DNA of 64,000 nucleotides from Channallabes apus (lineage: Eukaryota > Chordata > Actinopteri > Siluriformes > Clariidae), in contig CM060104.1 in the NCBI GenBank assembly GCA_030522415.1, positions 26,512,825-26,576,824 of the forward strand. Direction: 5' to 3'. Below the pieces are notes generated by a model. The model was given only the letters and a program-made list of their open reading frames with translations, did no database searches and was not told where the DNA came from. Of this stretch, positions 13,201 through 25,756 are shown in pieces. The translations under genes were made by a program, and so were the position numbers. Numbering within the stretch: the first letter of the stretch is position 1; each line of letters begins with the position of its first letter.

Positions 13201-16200
13201 TATTAAATATACATAAGAATGACATAATTTTACATTAAAATGATGTTACTCCTAAACAGTGTTGGGTGTAATGTGATACAAAGTAATGCGTTAGAATACT
13301 TGGATTACTTTTTTGATGTAATGAGTAATCTAATGCATTACGTCCACCATTTAAGTATGCAATTATTTAGTTATATTTTCAAAAATTTTTATCCGTTATT
13401 CAGACAATTTCTGTAATCCGTGAGCCAGACAGCAGTCATTCCCAATCTGTTAGTGTGTGTGTGTGTGTGTGTGTGAGAAAGTCGTCCTACGTACAAGCCC
13501 CGCGCCCGATAAACCCCCCCCCCCCCCCCCCCCCCTCTGTTATACCCCTATCTCACCTATGCGGTTTGACTATATGAGGACCGACGTGCGGAAAGATGGA
13601 AACCAAAACTCGCGGTGAATCATGATGAACCGAACTTACGGCCACCGCGCGACACTGCATAGGTGAGATTGGTGGTTAGATTCTGTACTTATTTAACAGA
13701 TTATGGGCCAAACTTGGCTGAGTGATGAATAATTATAAAGGTCTTGACTAAAACAACATGCATGAGGAATCACAAAGGAGTTTTCATTTTCTGCAATGGA
13801 AAAGTACTCAACCTTACTTTTATCAGAAAGTAACGCTGTAATGTAACTGATTACTTTTTAATGACAGTAATTTTGTAACGTAATTAGTTACTTTAAACAG
13901 TAACGTCCCCCAACACTGCTCCTAAATTACACACAAAAATAAAGCTGCAGTGTTTATCTTATAATAACAGTAATTTCAAACACTTTTTCTAAGACAGTGT
14001 TTGCATTGTGTTTACACAGGCATGTGTGTTTTATTTGTCACATACACAGTCATACAGAGAGTCATACATAACTCTTTGAGTTATAATAAAAGATTTTCTA
14101 TAAAAATAAAAAGGATAAAAAATAAGAAAAATAGATGATAATAATAATAATAGAATGATGCTTTTATTACACCCCAAAATAAAGAAAATAAAAATAAGAA
14201 AACTGCTAGTTTAATTGAGCACAATTCAATTACAATTCAATTCAATTTCATTTGTATAGCGATTTTAACAATGTTCATCATCTCAAAGCAGCTTTACAGA
14301 TTCAAAAGAAAATGATGGAAAGGTGTATGAAATGTGTGAGAAAATGTGTATGAATCAGAATGATCAGACCGTCCCTGATGTACAAGCCGAGGGCGACGGT
14401 GCTGAGGGAAAAACTCCCTGAGATGGTAACAGGAAGAAACCTTGAGAGGAACCAGACTCAACAGGGAACCCATCCTCATCTGGGTGAAACAGAAAGCAGG
14501 GACTGATCTGCAGTCTGGAAGGACTGGAAGTTCAGTATAACAGGAGATGTGTTTAAGTTCATATGAAGTCCAGTTAGTTATTGGAGGCTGGTAAAGTGGA
14601 ACCGTCGCCAGTCACCAAACACATCCCAAGCAGACAACACGGGGCCTCCATCTCAAGATCTCCACCCAGAAGCGGGACACCAGGACAAATCAGACAGGTC
14701 CAGAGGGCAGAGGGGGTCTGGCTGACTGACAGCTCAGGAATGACATGTATAGCTCAACAGAGAGAGACAGGGAGAGATAGAGAGCGAGAGAGAGAGCGAG
14801 AGAGAGAACGACATAAGAACTACAGTACAGTAGATATGAGAGTCAGGTTCCAAGATGGCGCCGGTGTGTGTGGCTTGCCGTTTTCTGCTGACATTGTTAT
14901 TTGGATTATTATTGTTTTTGTCACTTGTCACTCAAAAAGTTAACTCTCTGTTGGTGTATGATCGCCAAACACTCTTGAACCTTCGGCCTGCTCTGGAACT
15001 TTTACACGGTTTGAGAATAATGATCAAAATCACTTGCCCCCACTGTTATCGGGAATAACTGCTCATCTCTACTGCTGTGCAGTTCCAGGTCACCAGAGAA
15101 AGCGCTCCCGTCGCCGAGGCAAACGCAGCGGTCGTCAAGTGATGCTTAAAGCCTGTTTGGCGTGTTTTCCTGAGACCTTCCGATCGATCTATGGAACTGA
15201 TCAGTACCTTATTATGTCTTGGGGTTTCACGGACGCGGTACCCTGCCTGGTACCTGTGGTTGGCTCGGATGAATTTGCTCGGTCGCATCGGAGCGCTCCG
15301 CGTATTCGCCGGCTGCGAGGGGTGAATAGAGGGAATCTGCACTTGCTTTGTCGGGCGCCCTGGCCTTATCTCAACTCGCCCTCGACTCTAAACAGGGTGA
15401 CCAAGATGGGCCTAGTAAATGTCAGGCCACTAACCAACAAAACTTTCATTCTAAAGGAGTTTATCACCTCACGTGGTTTGGACTTTCTTTTTATTACGGA
15501 GACGTGGCTGAGTGTTGGTGAGTACAGTGCCTTCTCTGAACTTCTCCCCTCATCATATGCCTATCTAAAGTCACCAAGAACATCGGGTCGAGGAGGAGGA
15601 ATTGCGGTGATCTATAGGGATAACTTCTATTGTAAGCAGCTGTCATTATTATCTTTTTCCAGCTTTGAGCTGAACTTATTTGAGCTTGGCCGCTCTCACA
15701 CAGTGCTGTGTGGAGTGATTTATCGTCCATCTTTTTGTCTGAAATGATGCCAAAATATGATCGTGTCCTTATTGTGGGTGATTTTAATGTTCATGTCTGT
15801 TGCCCTGAGAATCTGCTGGCCAAAGATTTTCCTAAGTTTAATTGATGCGTTTGGTTTTGTACAGTCAGTGTCGGGCCCCACACAGGAGCAGGGGCAAATC
15901 CTTGATCTTGTTTCTTCTCATGGATTATCTATTTCTAACATTGAAGTCTGTGATGTAGTATTTTCTGAACATATGCCTGTTTTGTTTAACTCTGTTCTTC
16001 CAAATAATTATGTTAAACCCTGTGTGCGTATACGGTGCTATCGCGTGTTTAACTCTTCCATCAGGAAGGAAGCACAAAACTCCTTCTCACCACATTTAGG
16101 CTGTTCGAAATAGCCATCCACGCCTTCATCACCACTCGCATTGATTATTGTAATGCTATGTATTTTGGGTTTTTTTATCGGCTACAGCTGATCCAAAACT

Positions 16201-18068
16201 CTGCTACTTGATTATTAACGTCTACGCGTAAAAGTGAACATATCTTTCCAGTTCTTGCTTCTCTTCATTGGCTCCCGGTACAGTACCGAATTAATTTTAA
16301 AATTATCTTGGTCACATTTAAATGTTTACATGGCCTTGCCCCGCCCTACCTCTCAGACCTGCTCCAGCCCTATGCCCCACCTGGTCTCTCAGATCATCAG
16401 ATAAATGTTTGCTAATGGTACCCAAGACCAAATGCAACCTCAGGGATGATCGGGCGTTCTCTGTGGCGGCTCCCAAATCATGGAATGACCTACCATTGAC
16501 CATTCATGAGGCCACATCATTGAGGGTGTTTAAGTCCAATCTTAAAACTCACATGTTTTCTCTGGCATTTAAACCAACATGAGATGTTGATTTTACATAT
16601 TGTTTTGATTAGATATGCATGTGATGTGATTTTAATTATGTTCCTCTTTTATTATTATTATTTTTAATTATTGTCTGGTTTAAATTTTCATTTTATTTTA
16701 TTAGATGTGTGTGTGTGTGCATATATATATGTTTTTTATTATTCATAAGACAACCTTTCAGTTTAGTAAATATTCTAGTTATAGTGTGTTAAGTCTTTCT
16801 TTAGGCTAAACGGTTTTGAGAATTAGACCATCCAGCTAAGATCAATATTATTAATATTAAACATTTTATTTCTATTTATTCTTGTTTTGCTGGAGAAATA
16901 CATTTTAGGCAGAGATGTCTCGGTCTTGTTAAAAAGTTTTAAACCCCTCAATTGTGCCAATTCCCCCATCCGAAACCGGTTTGATAACTTCACACCTATC
17001 AAAGGTGAGAAGAGGGACTGAGCTGTAACTGAGCGCGCTTTCACGTTGTATATACTGTACACACACACACATACACACACACATATACAGGCACGTGCTT
17101 GAGCACCCGCCCCTTTCCTCCAGGATGCCTCAAGTGCCCTTTTTTCTGTGTATGTGCGTATGGAGCACTGTCTTTGCACCTCAACAATAAAATTTAACTA
17201 TTAATCTCAATTTTGCGAAATAAAAGGATCTGGCTTGCATCAGTCACATGCCTGCCATTAACCAATCCTCGCCCTTGAGGGCAGAACACGCTCGTTACGA
17301 GCCGGGTATGAGCAGGCAAAGTGCACGCGCATTTTCTGCAGGCTGGGCGGTGCGGAGCTGGAGGAGAAGCAGGCAAATTAACTGGAAGGTGCAGACTGTA
17401 GCAAAACAGTAAATAGGGAGTACAGCGCACACTATAGTCTATAACAACAGATGAATTGAAATAAACGAGCGTGCTGTTTGTGCAACAGCGCGACAAACAT
17501 TACCTGTCCTTTTATGAACTGCACAAGTAGTGGTGATCATTAACTGCTAGCTAACTGGGTAAGGTGGGTTACAGGGGGGTCTGTAGCTCTGTCCACCGTT
17601 TTAGGGAACATATTTAGTTTTAAAGTAAGTTACAGTTTTATTTCACTAAAAGCCATCTAATATGGGTATCCACATAATTATGGATTATTATATTTATGAT
17701 ATAAAAGAAAATATATTAAGTAACAGATAATATTAGGTTTATATTTCAAATTAGATAAAATGCTGATTTTACAGCAGTAAGATTATTGTATCTCTACAGT
17801 TTAAACATTTAATAAGCACTGCATGTGCCTGCCTGTGTGTTTTATGTGTATAGATTCTTAAAAATGATTACTAATAATATAATAATCAACAGCAACATTG
17901 TACGCCATCAGGTAAAACATAGGCTATGTTTGCTTTGCATTGTCCCGACCTGATGACAGTCATACAGTATGATGCAATTCCATATTATATTCGTTATGAA
18001 TGTGAGTTGTTGTTATTCAGCATGTTCTATCTTTTTTAACTTTGAGCACCCGCCCCTTTAAACGGCCC

Positions 18069-18126
<58 letters not shown>

Positions 18127-21100
18127 GGCAAGCCGTTTAGGAAAATATTCATGAGAGAATTGAATGAAAACTCGATATATATTGAATGAAACTCGATATA
18201 TATTGAATGGATTCTGAATATATTGAATGAAACTCGATATATATTGAATGAAACTCGATATATATTGAATGGATTCTGAATATATTGAATGAAACTCGAT
18301 ATATATTGAATGAAACTCGATATATATTGAATGGATTCTGAATATATTGAATGAAACTCGATATATATTGAATGAAACTTGATATATATTGAATGGATTC
18401 TGAATATATTGAATGAAACTCGATATATATTGAATGAAACTTGATATATATTGAATGGATTCTGAATATATTGAATGAAACTCGATATATATTGAATGAA
18501 ACTCGATATATATTGAATGGATTCTGAATATATTGAATGAAACTCGATATATATTGAATGAAACTCGATATATATTGAATGGATTCTGAATATATTGAAT
18601 GAAACTCGATATATATTGAATGAAACTCGATATATATTGAATGGATTCTGAATATATTGAATGAAACTCGATATATATTGAATGAAACTCGATATATATT
18701 GAATGGATTCTGAATATATTGAATGAAACTCGATATATATTGAATGAAACTCGATATATATTGAATGGATTCTGAATATATTGAATGAAACTCGATATAT
18801 ATTGAATGAAACTCGATATATATTGAATGGATTCTGAATATATTGAATGAAACTCGATATATATTGAATGAAAAGTCTGAATATATTGATTGAAACATGA
18901 CGTCATCGAAACACAGCGCCATATTTAGGAAGAATGAGCGAGTCTGGGAGAAACTTGGTTGCTGCGATTCTTAGAAATGAAGAGATGGTCATTTCCTCCT
19001 CTTTTCCACGTCCGAGTACTTACACTAGTGTTGTATAAAGTGATGTTTGGTGAGAGTGAAGACGGTTACACTCACTGATTCGTATTCAAACCAGGGCCGG
19101 TTCTACTCAATAAAAATTTTGAAATGTTGAGAAAGCACATGTTAATATACTCATAAAATGTTGATAAAATGATCTGCGGTAGCGGAAAAATCCGCCTAAA
19201 AAAGGACACTACACAATACGGTATTAGATTTCACAGGCTGCACATCCACCCATCGCATGATCTGAATGCGTGCACCCCCCCCCCCCCCCCCGCATGATCT
19301 GAACGCGCGCACCCCCCCCCCTCCCCCGCATGATCTGAATGCGCGCACACCCCCCCCTTCCCCCCGCATGATCTGAATGCGCGCACACCCCCCGCCGCAT
19401 GATCTGAACGCGCGCACCCAAGTTTCTCGCTGACTCACTCGTCTTTTCTAAAGACGGCGCTGTTTCGATGACGTCATGGTTCAATCAATATATTCAGACT
19501 TTTCATTCAATATATTCAGAATCCATTCAATATATATCGAGTTTCATTCAATATATATCGAGTTTCAATTCAATATATTCAGAATCCATTCCATATATAT
19601 CGAGTTTTCATTCCATATATATATATCGAGTTTTCATTCAATATATATCGAGTTTCATTCAATATATTCAGAATCCATTCCATATATATCGAGTTTTCAT
19701 TCCATATATATCGAGTTTTCATTCAATATATATCGAGTTTTCATTCCATATATATCGAGTTTTCATTCAATATATATCGAGTTTTCATTCAATATATATC
19801 GAGTTTCATTCAATATATATCGAGTTTTCATTCAATATATATCGAGTTTTCATTCAATATATATCGAGTTTCATTCAATATATATCGAGTTTCATTCCAT
19901 ATATATCGAGTTTCATTCCATATATTCAGAATCCATTCAATATATATCGAGTTTCATTCAATATATATCGAGTTTCAATTCAATATATATATCGAGTTTC
20001 ATTCAATATATATATATCGAGTTTCATTCAATATATATATATCGAGTTTCATTCAATATATATATATATCGAGTTTTCATTCAATATATATCGAGTTTCA
20101 TTCAATATATTCAGAATCCATTCAATATATATCGAGTTTCATTCCATATATATCGAGTTTTCATTCCATATATATCGAGTTTTCATTCCATATATTTCGA
20201 GTTTTCATTCAATATATATCGAGTTTTCATTCCATATATATCGAGTTTTCATTCAATATATATCGAGTTTTCATTCAATATATATCGAGTTTCATTCAAT
20301 ATATATCGAGTTTTCATTCAATATATATCAAGTTTTCATTCAATATATATCGAGTTTCATTCAATATATATCGAGTTTCATTCCATATATATCGAGTTTT
20401 CATTCAATATATATCAAGTTTTCATTCAATATATATCGAGTTTCATTCAATATATATCGAGTTTCATTCCATATATATCGAGTTTCATTCCATATATTCA
20501 GAATCCATTCAATATATATCGAGTTTCATTCAATATATATCGAGTTTCAATTCAATATATATATCGAGTTTCATTCAATATATATATATCGAGTTTCATT
20601 CAATATATATATATCGAGTTTTCATTCAATATATATCGAGTTTCATTCAATATATTCAGAATCCATTCAATATATATCGAGTTTCATTCCATATATATCG
20701 AGTTTTCATTCCATATATATCGAGTTTTCATTCCATATATTTCGAGTTTTCATTCAATATATATCGAGTTTTCATTCCATATATATCGAGTTTTCATTCA
20801 ATATATATCGAGTTTTCATTCAATATATATCGAGTTTCATTCAATATATATCGAGTTTTCATTCAATATATATCGAGTTTTCATTCAATATATATCGAGT
20901 TTCATTCAATATATATCGAGTTTCATTCAATATATATCGAGTTTTCATTCAATATATATCGAGTTTTCATTCAATATATATCGAGTTTCATTCAATATAT
21001 ATCGAGTTTCATTCCATATATATCGAGTTTCATTCCATATATTCAGAATCCATTCAATATATATCGAGTTTCATTCAATATATATCGAGTTTAATTCCAT

Positions 21101-21258
21101 ATATTCAGAATCCATTCAATATATATCGAGTTTCATTCAATATATATCGAGTTTCATTCCATATATTCAGAATCCATTCAATATATATCGAGTTTCATTC
21201 AATATATATCGATATTTTCATTCAATTCTCTCATGAATATTTTTCTAAACGGCTTGCC

Positions 21259-21325
<67 letters not shown>

Positions 21326-22116
21326 TGTATATATATATATATTGTTCAGTCATGTCTTCTGATGATGTCGACACATTTTTTCGTTTTAAATAAGACATGT
21401 TGGCATATTCACGAATCAGGACATTCGCATAGTTAACACTATCAGATAGCTTACTATCAGGAAATTAAATTAATTTCAAGACCATTTAAACCGAGTCATT
21501 GTCATGTCTTTCATTGTTTTGTAATGAATCTTTTTTCAAAAGAAAACTGAAAACACAAAATAACCAGAGCTGCACCGTCTATGCGAGAACGGACGGGATT
21601 CTGGAAACTAAAACTACAAACTAAAGATGCTCTCGGGACTTCTGGCTTTTCTGAGGATTTATAGGAAGAGAGAGAGTAGAGTTTGTGCTTACTATCAGGA
21701 AATTAAATTAATTTCAAGACCATTTAAACCGCGGCATGGCCATGTCTTTCATTATTTGGTACCTGTTAAGACATTACAAAAACTATATAAGAAACTTTTA
21801 AAGCATGAATTTGGGCATCTCATTTCATCATTATGAAAATAACATGAAGCACATATACACACGTTCATTATGAAATATCTGTTGTAAAACAAAATAAAAT
21901 TTATGTTTGCTACAGTATTAGGTTAACGGTTAACCTTATACACAATTCATTTGTACTTGGTCTGGCTTTTAGATAAAGTCCGTCCATGCGCCATCTGGCG
22001 GATATTCAACACATTTATTTAAAATTCCTGAATGTTGCCTCCGGCAAGTCACGGCACGCCGCGCGCTAAATTGCGGCCTCTCGCGGGAAAACACGCGCAG
22101 TCTTAAAGGCGACATC

Positions 22117-22201
<85 letters not shown>

Positions 22202-22914
22202 AAATATGTGTGTGTGCGCGTGTGTGTACTTCTTAGTACTTCTTTTTCTTCTATTATTATTATATTGTATTGTATTTTATTTTATTGAGAAGCACATGCG
22301 TGTAGTTAAATATCGAAGTGTGTATGTGTTCTGACAGGTGTGACCCAGAAGCACAGCACCACACCTTTAATAAGCAGCACTAAAGTGGACATCAGAAGTG
22401 GGCAGATAGTGGAGAGTCAGTCAGAGCTCGAACCCATCGTTAAAGCTCACGGTGAGGGTCATGGTTTTGTTCTTTTCTTTTTTTGCAACCATTAACACAG
22501 ATGCACAGGTGCGCGTGCACACACACACACCCACACACACAAATTTCACCATAATATCTAAGGCACAGTGTTTTTATGTTCTTTGTTCGTGTAAATCTTA
22601 AATCACAATACAAAAATAATGAATAAAATAAAGAAGAAAAGTGTGATGTTATGTGGGTTGCAGCGTGTCTGATGTTGATTGCATGGATGACCACGGGCAG
22701 TATGGGAATGCTCATTGCTCGCTTCCTAAAGAGGGTTGGCGCGGGCAAGAGTCTCTGTGGGAAAGACTTCTGGTTTTTAGTGAGTTTCTATCTTTCTTTT
22801 ACATAAAGTTACTTACAGATGTAATACACACAGCCACAGAGACACAAAGAGCCGGCATACAGACTCAGCTATGAATAGTGTGTGAGAACAGTTTGGGAGT
22901 ACTGTACAACAAAA

Positions 22915-22991
<77 letters not shown>

Positions 22992-25178
22992 GTTCCTCAG
23001 GCTCATGTGTTGCTGATGTTGCTCTCTGTTGCTGCGACCATCATCGCCTTTATCCTGATATTTTCATATGCAAAAGACTGGAGTGGGGTAAACACTACAT
23101 ATTACACACTATACATTACACACTACACATTGAATGCCACACATTACACACTATACAGTACACATTACACGTTGCGCACTATGCATTTACACTACACATT
23201 ACACAGTAAATATTACACACTACATATTATAGCACACTACACACTACCCGTTACACACCATATATCATACACCACACACTATACACTACATACTATACAC
23301 TACACACTACCCATTACACACTACACTATAAACACTATATTGTATATTACACACTATATATTACACACTGTGCACTACATACAGTCATGTGTAAACGTTA
23401 GTGCCCTTTTATTTCCCATATGTGTTTTTGTGTAAAACACATAATACAATCAACTGATCGTTAGGCAAATACTGTATAACTTTAGATAAACAACAATTAA
23501 CATTTTTCTCTGCATCATTATCGATTTTTAACAAAAATGAAGGCAAAAAATAATCAATACCAAGTACCTCCTGATTAAATAGCTTGTAGATCCACCTTTA
23601 GCAAAAAATACTTTTAAGTAATGGGTATGAGGCGTTTCTGCTGAAATGCTGTTTGGCCAAACACCTTCACTTTGTTCTCGTTTGTCCATATGACATTGTT
23701 TCAGAAGTCTTTTGGTTTGTTCAGAGGCAGTTTCTGAACCTCATGTTCTCTTTAGACAAAAGCGGGTCCTCCTGGCACAGTGAATGTGCTGCTCATGCTA
23801 TACAGTGCTGTGTGGAATAAAGTACTCCCAGCCATTGCATTGGGCAGCAAGCAAGCTCACTCGCCTCTCCAACATCCTTTCCAGCGGTAAAACGCTACAA
23901 TATTGAGGTAATGAGACTCTGATGGCCTCTCCAGAGACTTCATCTTTTTCTGCTGTAGCCATTGCAGGGTCATCTTGGATTTGTGCTTTGCACGTGCCGG
24001 TTCCGCCCGAATGATGCTCTTTCTTCTGTCGTAGTCTCTCCGCTACTTGGCAGCCGACCTGGATCCTCCGCAGGTCCTCGACAGTGCGCTCCAACTCGTA
24101 CTTCTCCATCCCACTTCTGACACCAATGTAGCGTTTTACCACCGGAAAGGATGTTGGAGAGGCGAATGAGCTTGCTTGCTGCCCAGTACAATGGCTGGGA
24201 ATACTTTATTCCACACAGCACTGTATAGCATGAGCAGCACATTCACTGTTATAGCACACACAGAGAAAGCACGCATGCACACACATTCACACACAAACAA
24301 TGGCCGAAGCCGCTAACCTCAACAAACGTCCCGAAAAGGATGAACACATAGCGAACTTCCCACAAAGCATGACGGTCGTCAGCCGCCACCCCGCCCACGC
24401 CACAATATCATTGAGCATTTGGGGAGAACCCAACCGTCCAATTGCGCAAGACAACCAAAAAATTTACAGGAACTGGAGGAATTTTGAATGGGCAGCAATA
24501 CCACCTGAGATAATTAAGGACCTATTTATTACAAAAGACTGCATGCCATCATTGATGCTTAAGGGGCCAATACACAATATTAAGAACTAAAGGTTTGCAA
24601 ACTTTTGATTTCCTCATTTTTTGTTTTGTTTGATGATTGTGCCATTCTGTTATGTCTTATACGAATTTAAGTCCTATATGAAATGCCATACATTTTTTTG
24701 CCTTCTCACCTTACAAAAATGGTAGACATCTTGCAAATTCTCCCAAGGTACAGTATGCAAACTTTTAAACACAACATGCTAAACGCTATGTGTTACAGTA
24801 CACACTATACTGTGCATTATGTGCCACAAGTTAAATATTACACACTACACAATGTATAGTACACACTACACACAATACAATGTATGTACTGTACAATACA
24901 CAATCTCCACTAAACACCCCATACACCATACACACTACAAGCCATTCAATATGCACTATACACTATACTGTATAGTGTATTACAGAATGCATACACTACA
25001 TAATAGACTACCTAATGCATCTACACCATAAATGCTATGAAATACACATTTCATATTAAACATGTATTAAATATGTGTGTATTTAGGGAGCTCATCCAGT
25101 TATGGGCTGTCTGGTGATGATCCTCAGCCTTTTGCAGCCAATCGTTACTATCTTTCGCTGTAAACCACAGGATGAACG

Positions 25179-25243
<65 letters not shown>

Positions 25244-25705
25244 ACAGCTGATATGTCACTCTGTTTCTTTTCCTCTGCAGGAGATTTATCTTTAACTCGA
25301 TTCATGTCCTCAATGCATTGGCCATTAAAGGATTAGCAGGTGAGAACTTCTACTCTCTCCCCCGTTCTTTCTCATTTTTCTGTCTCCTCCCACTTACACC
25401 TCCCTTCCACACCATATTAATGACATTAACATGTTCCTCTATCTCATGGACAGTGGCAGCGATCTTCACCGGCCTCATGTTAGTCGACAACTCGCCATCT
25501 CAGTGGATGCCGAAGGTGATGGGTGGATTTGTGGCCTGGGAGGCGCTGCTCTTCCTCTGCCAAGACTTTTACCACAAATGCAGGGAAAAAGGTAAAAGCT
25601 CCCAGACTTATGTTAGAACATCATAAGTATTCTTTATTGTTTTTCTTAGTAAACACAAGTTAACCATTACTTTCTCTTTCTCCTTTAACTCTAAACACAT
25701 TATTA

Positions 25706-25756
<51 letters not shown>

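Larger units (their letters stand above)
23090..25045 (+). repeat. degenerate ACACTACACATT minisatellite split by insertions
   Basis: Irregular ATTACACACTATACA-type repeats fill 23090-23380 and resume at about 24772-25045. The block between is a Tc1-like remnant. All within frrs1 intron 10. Confidence 0.75.

Noticed and set aside
13518..13536. Poly-C run as a G-quadruplex or regulatory motif
   Set aside because: A simple homopolymer; length may be a sequencing artefact, and similar runs occur at 19266 and 48640.
15034..15747. 237-codon frame as a host gene
   Set aside because: Contains LINE endonuclease motifs (FITETWL, GRGGGIAVIY); part of the L2-like element.
18058..18906. Long minus-strand open frames coding HSIYIEF/IQYISSF repeat peptides
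   Set aside because: The 21-bp unit has no stop in any of three frames on this strand, so any array stays open. No start context or other coding sign.
19468..21393. 641-codon plus-strand frame with the same peptide repeats
   Set aside because: Same satellite artefact; the overlapping 586-codon frame shows that frame does not matter.
22878..23435. Open frame made of CVCVCV and HYTLHYT repeats
   Set aside because: Translation of a (TG)n microsatellite and the ACACT minisatellite; the real coding segment here is only 23001-23087 in a different frame for part of it.
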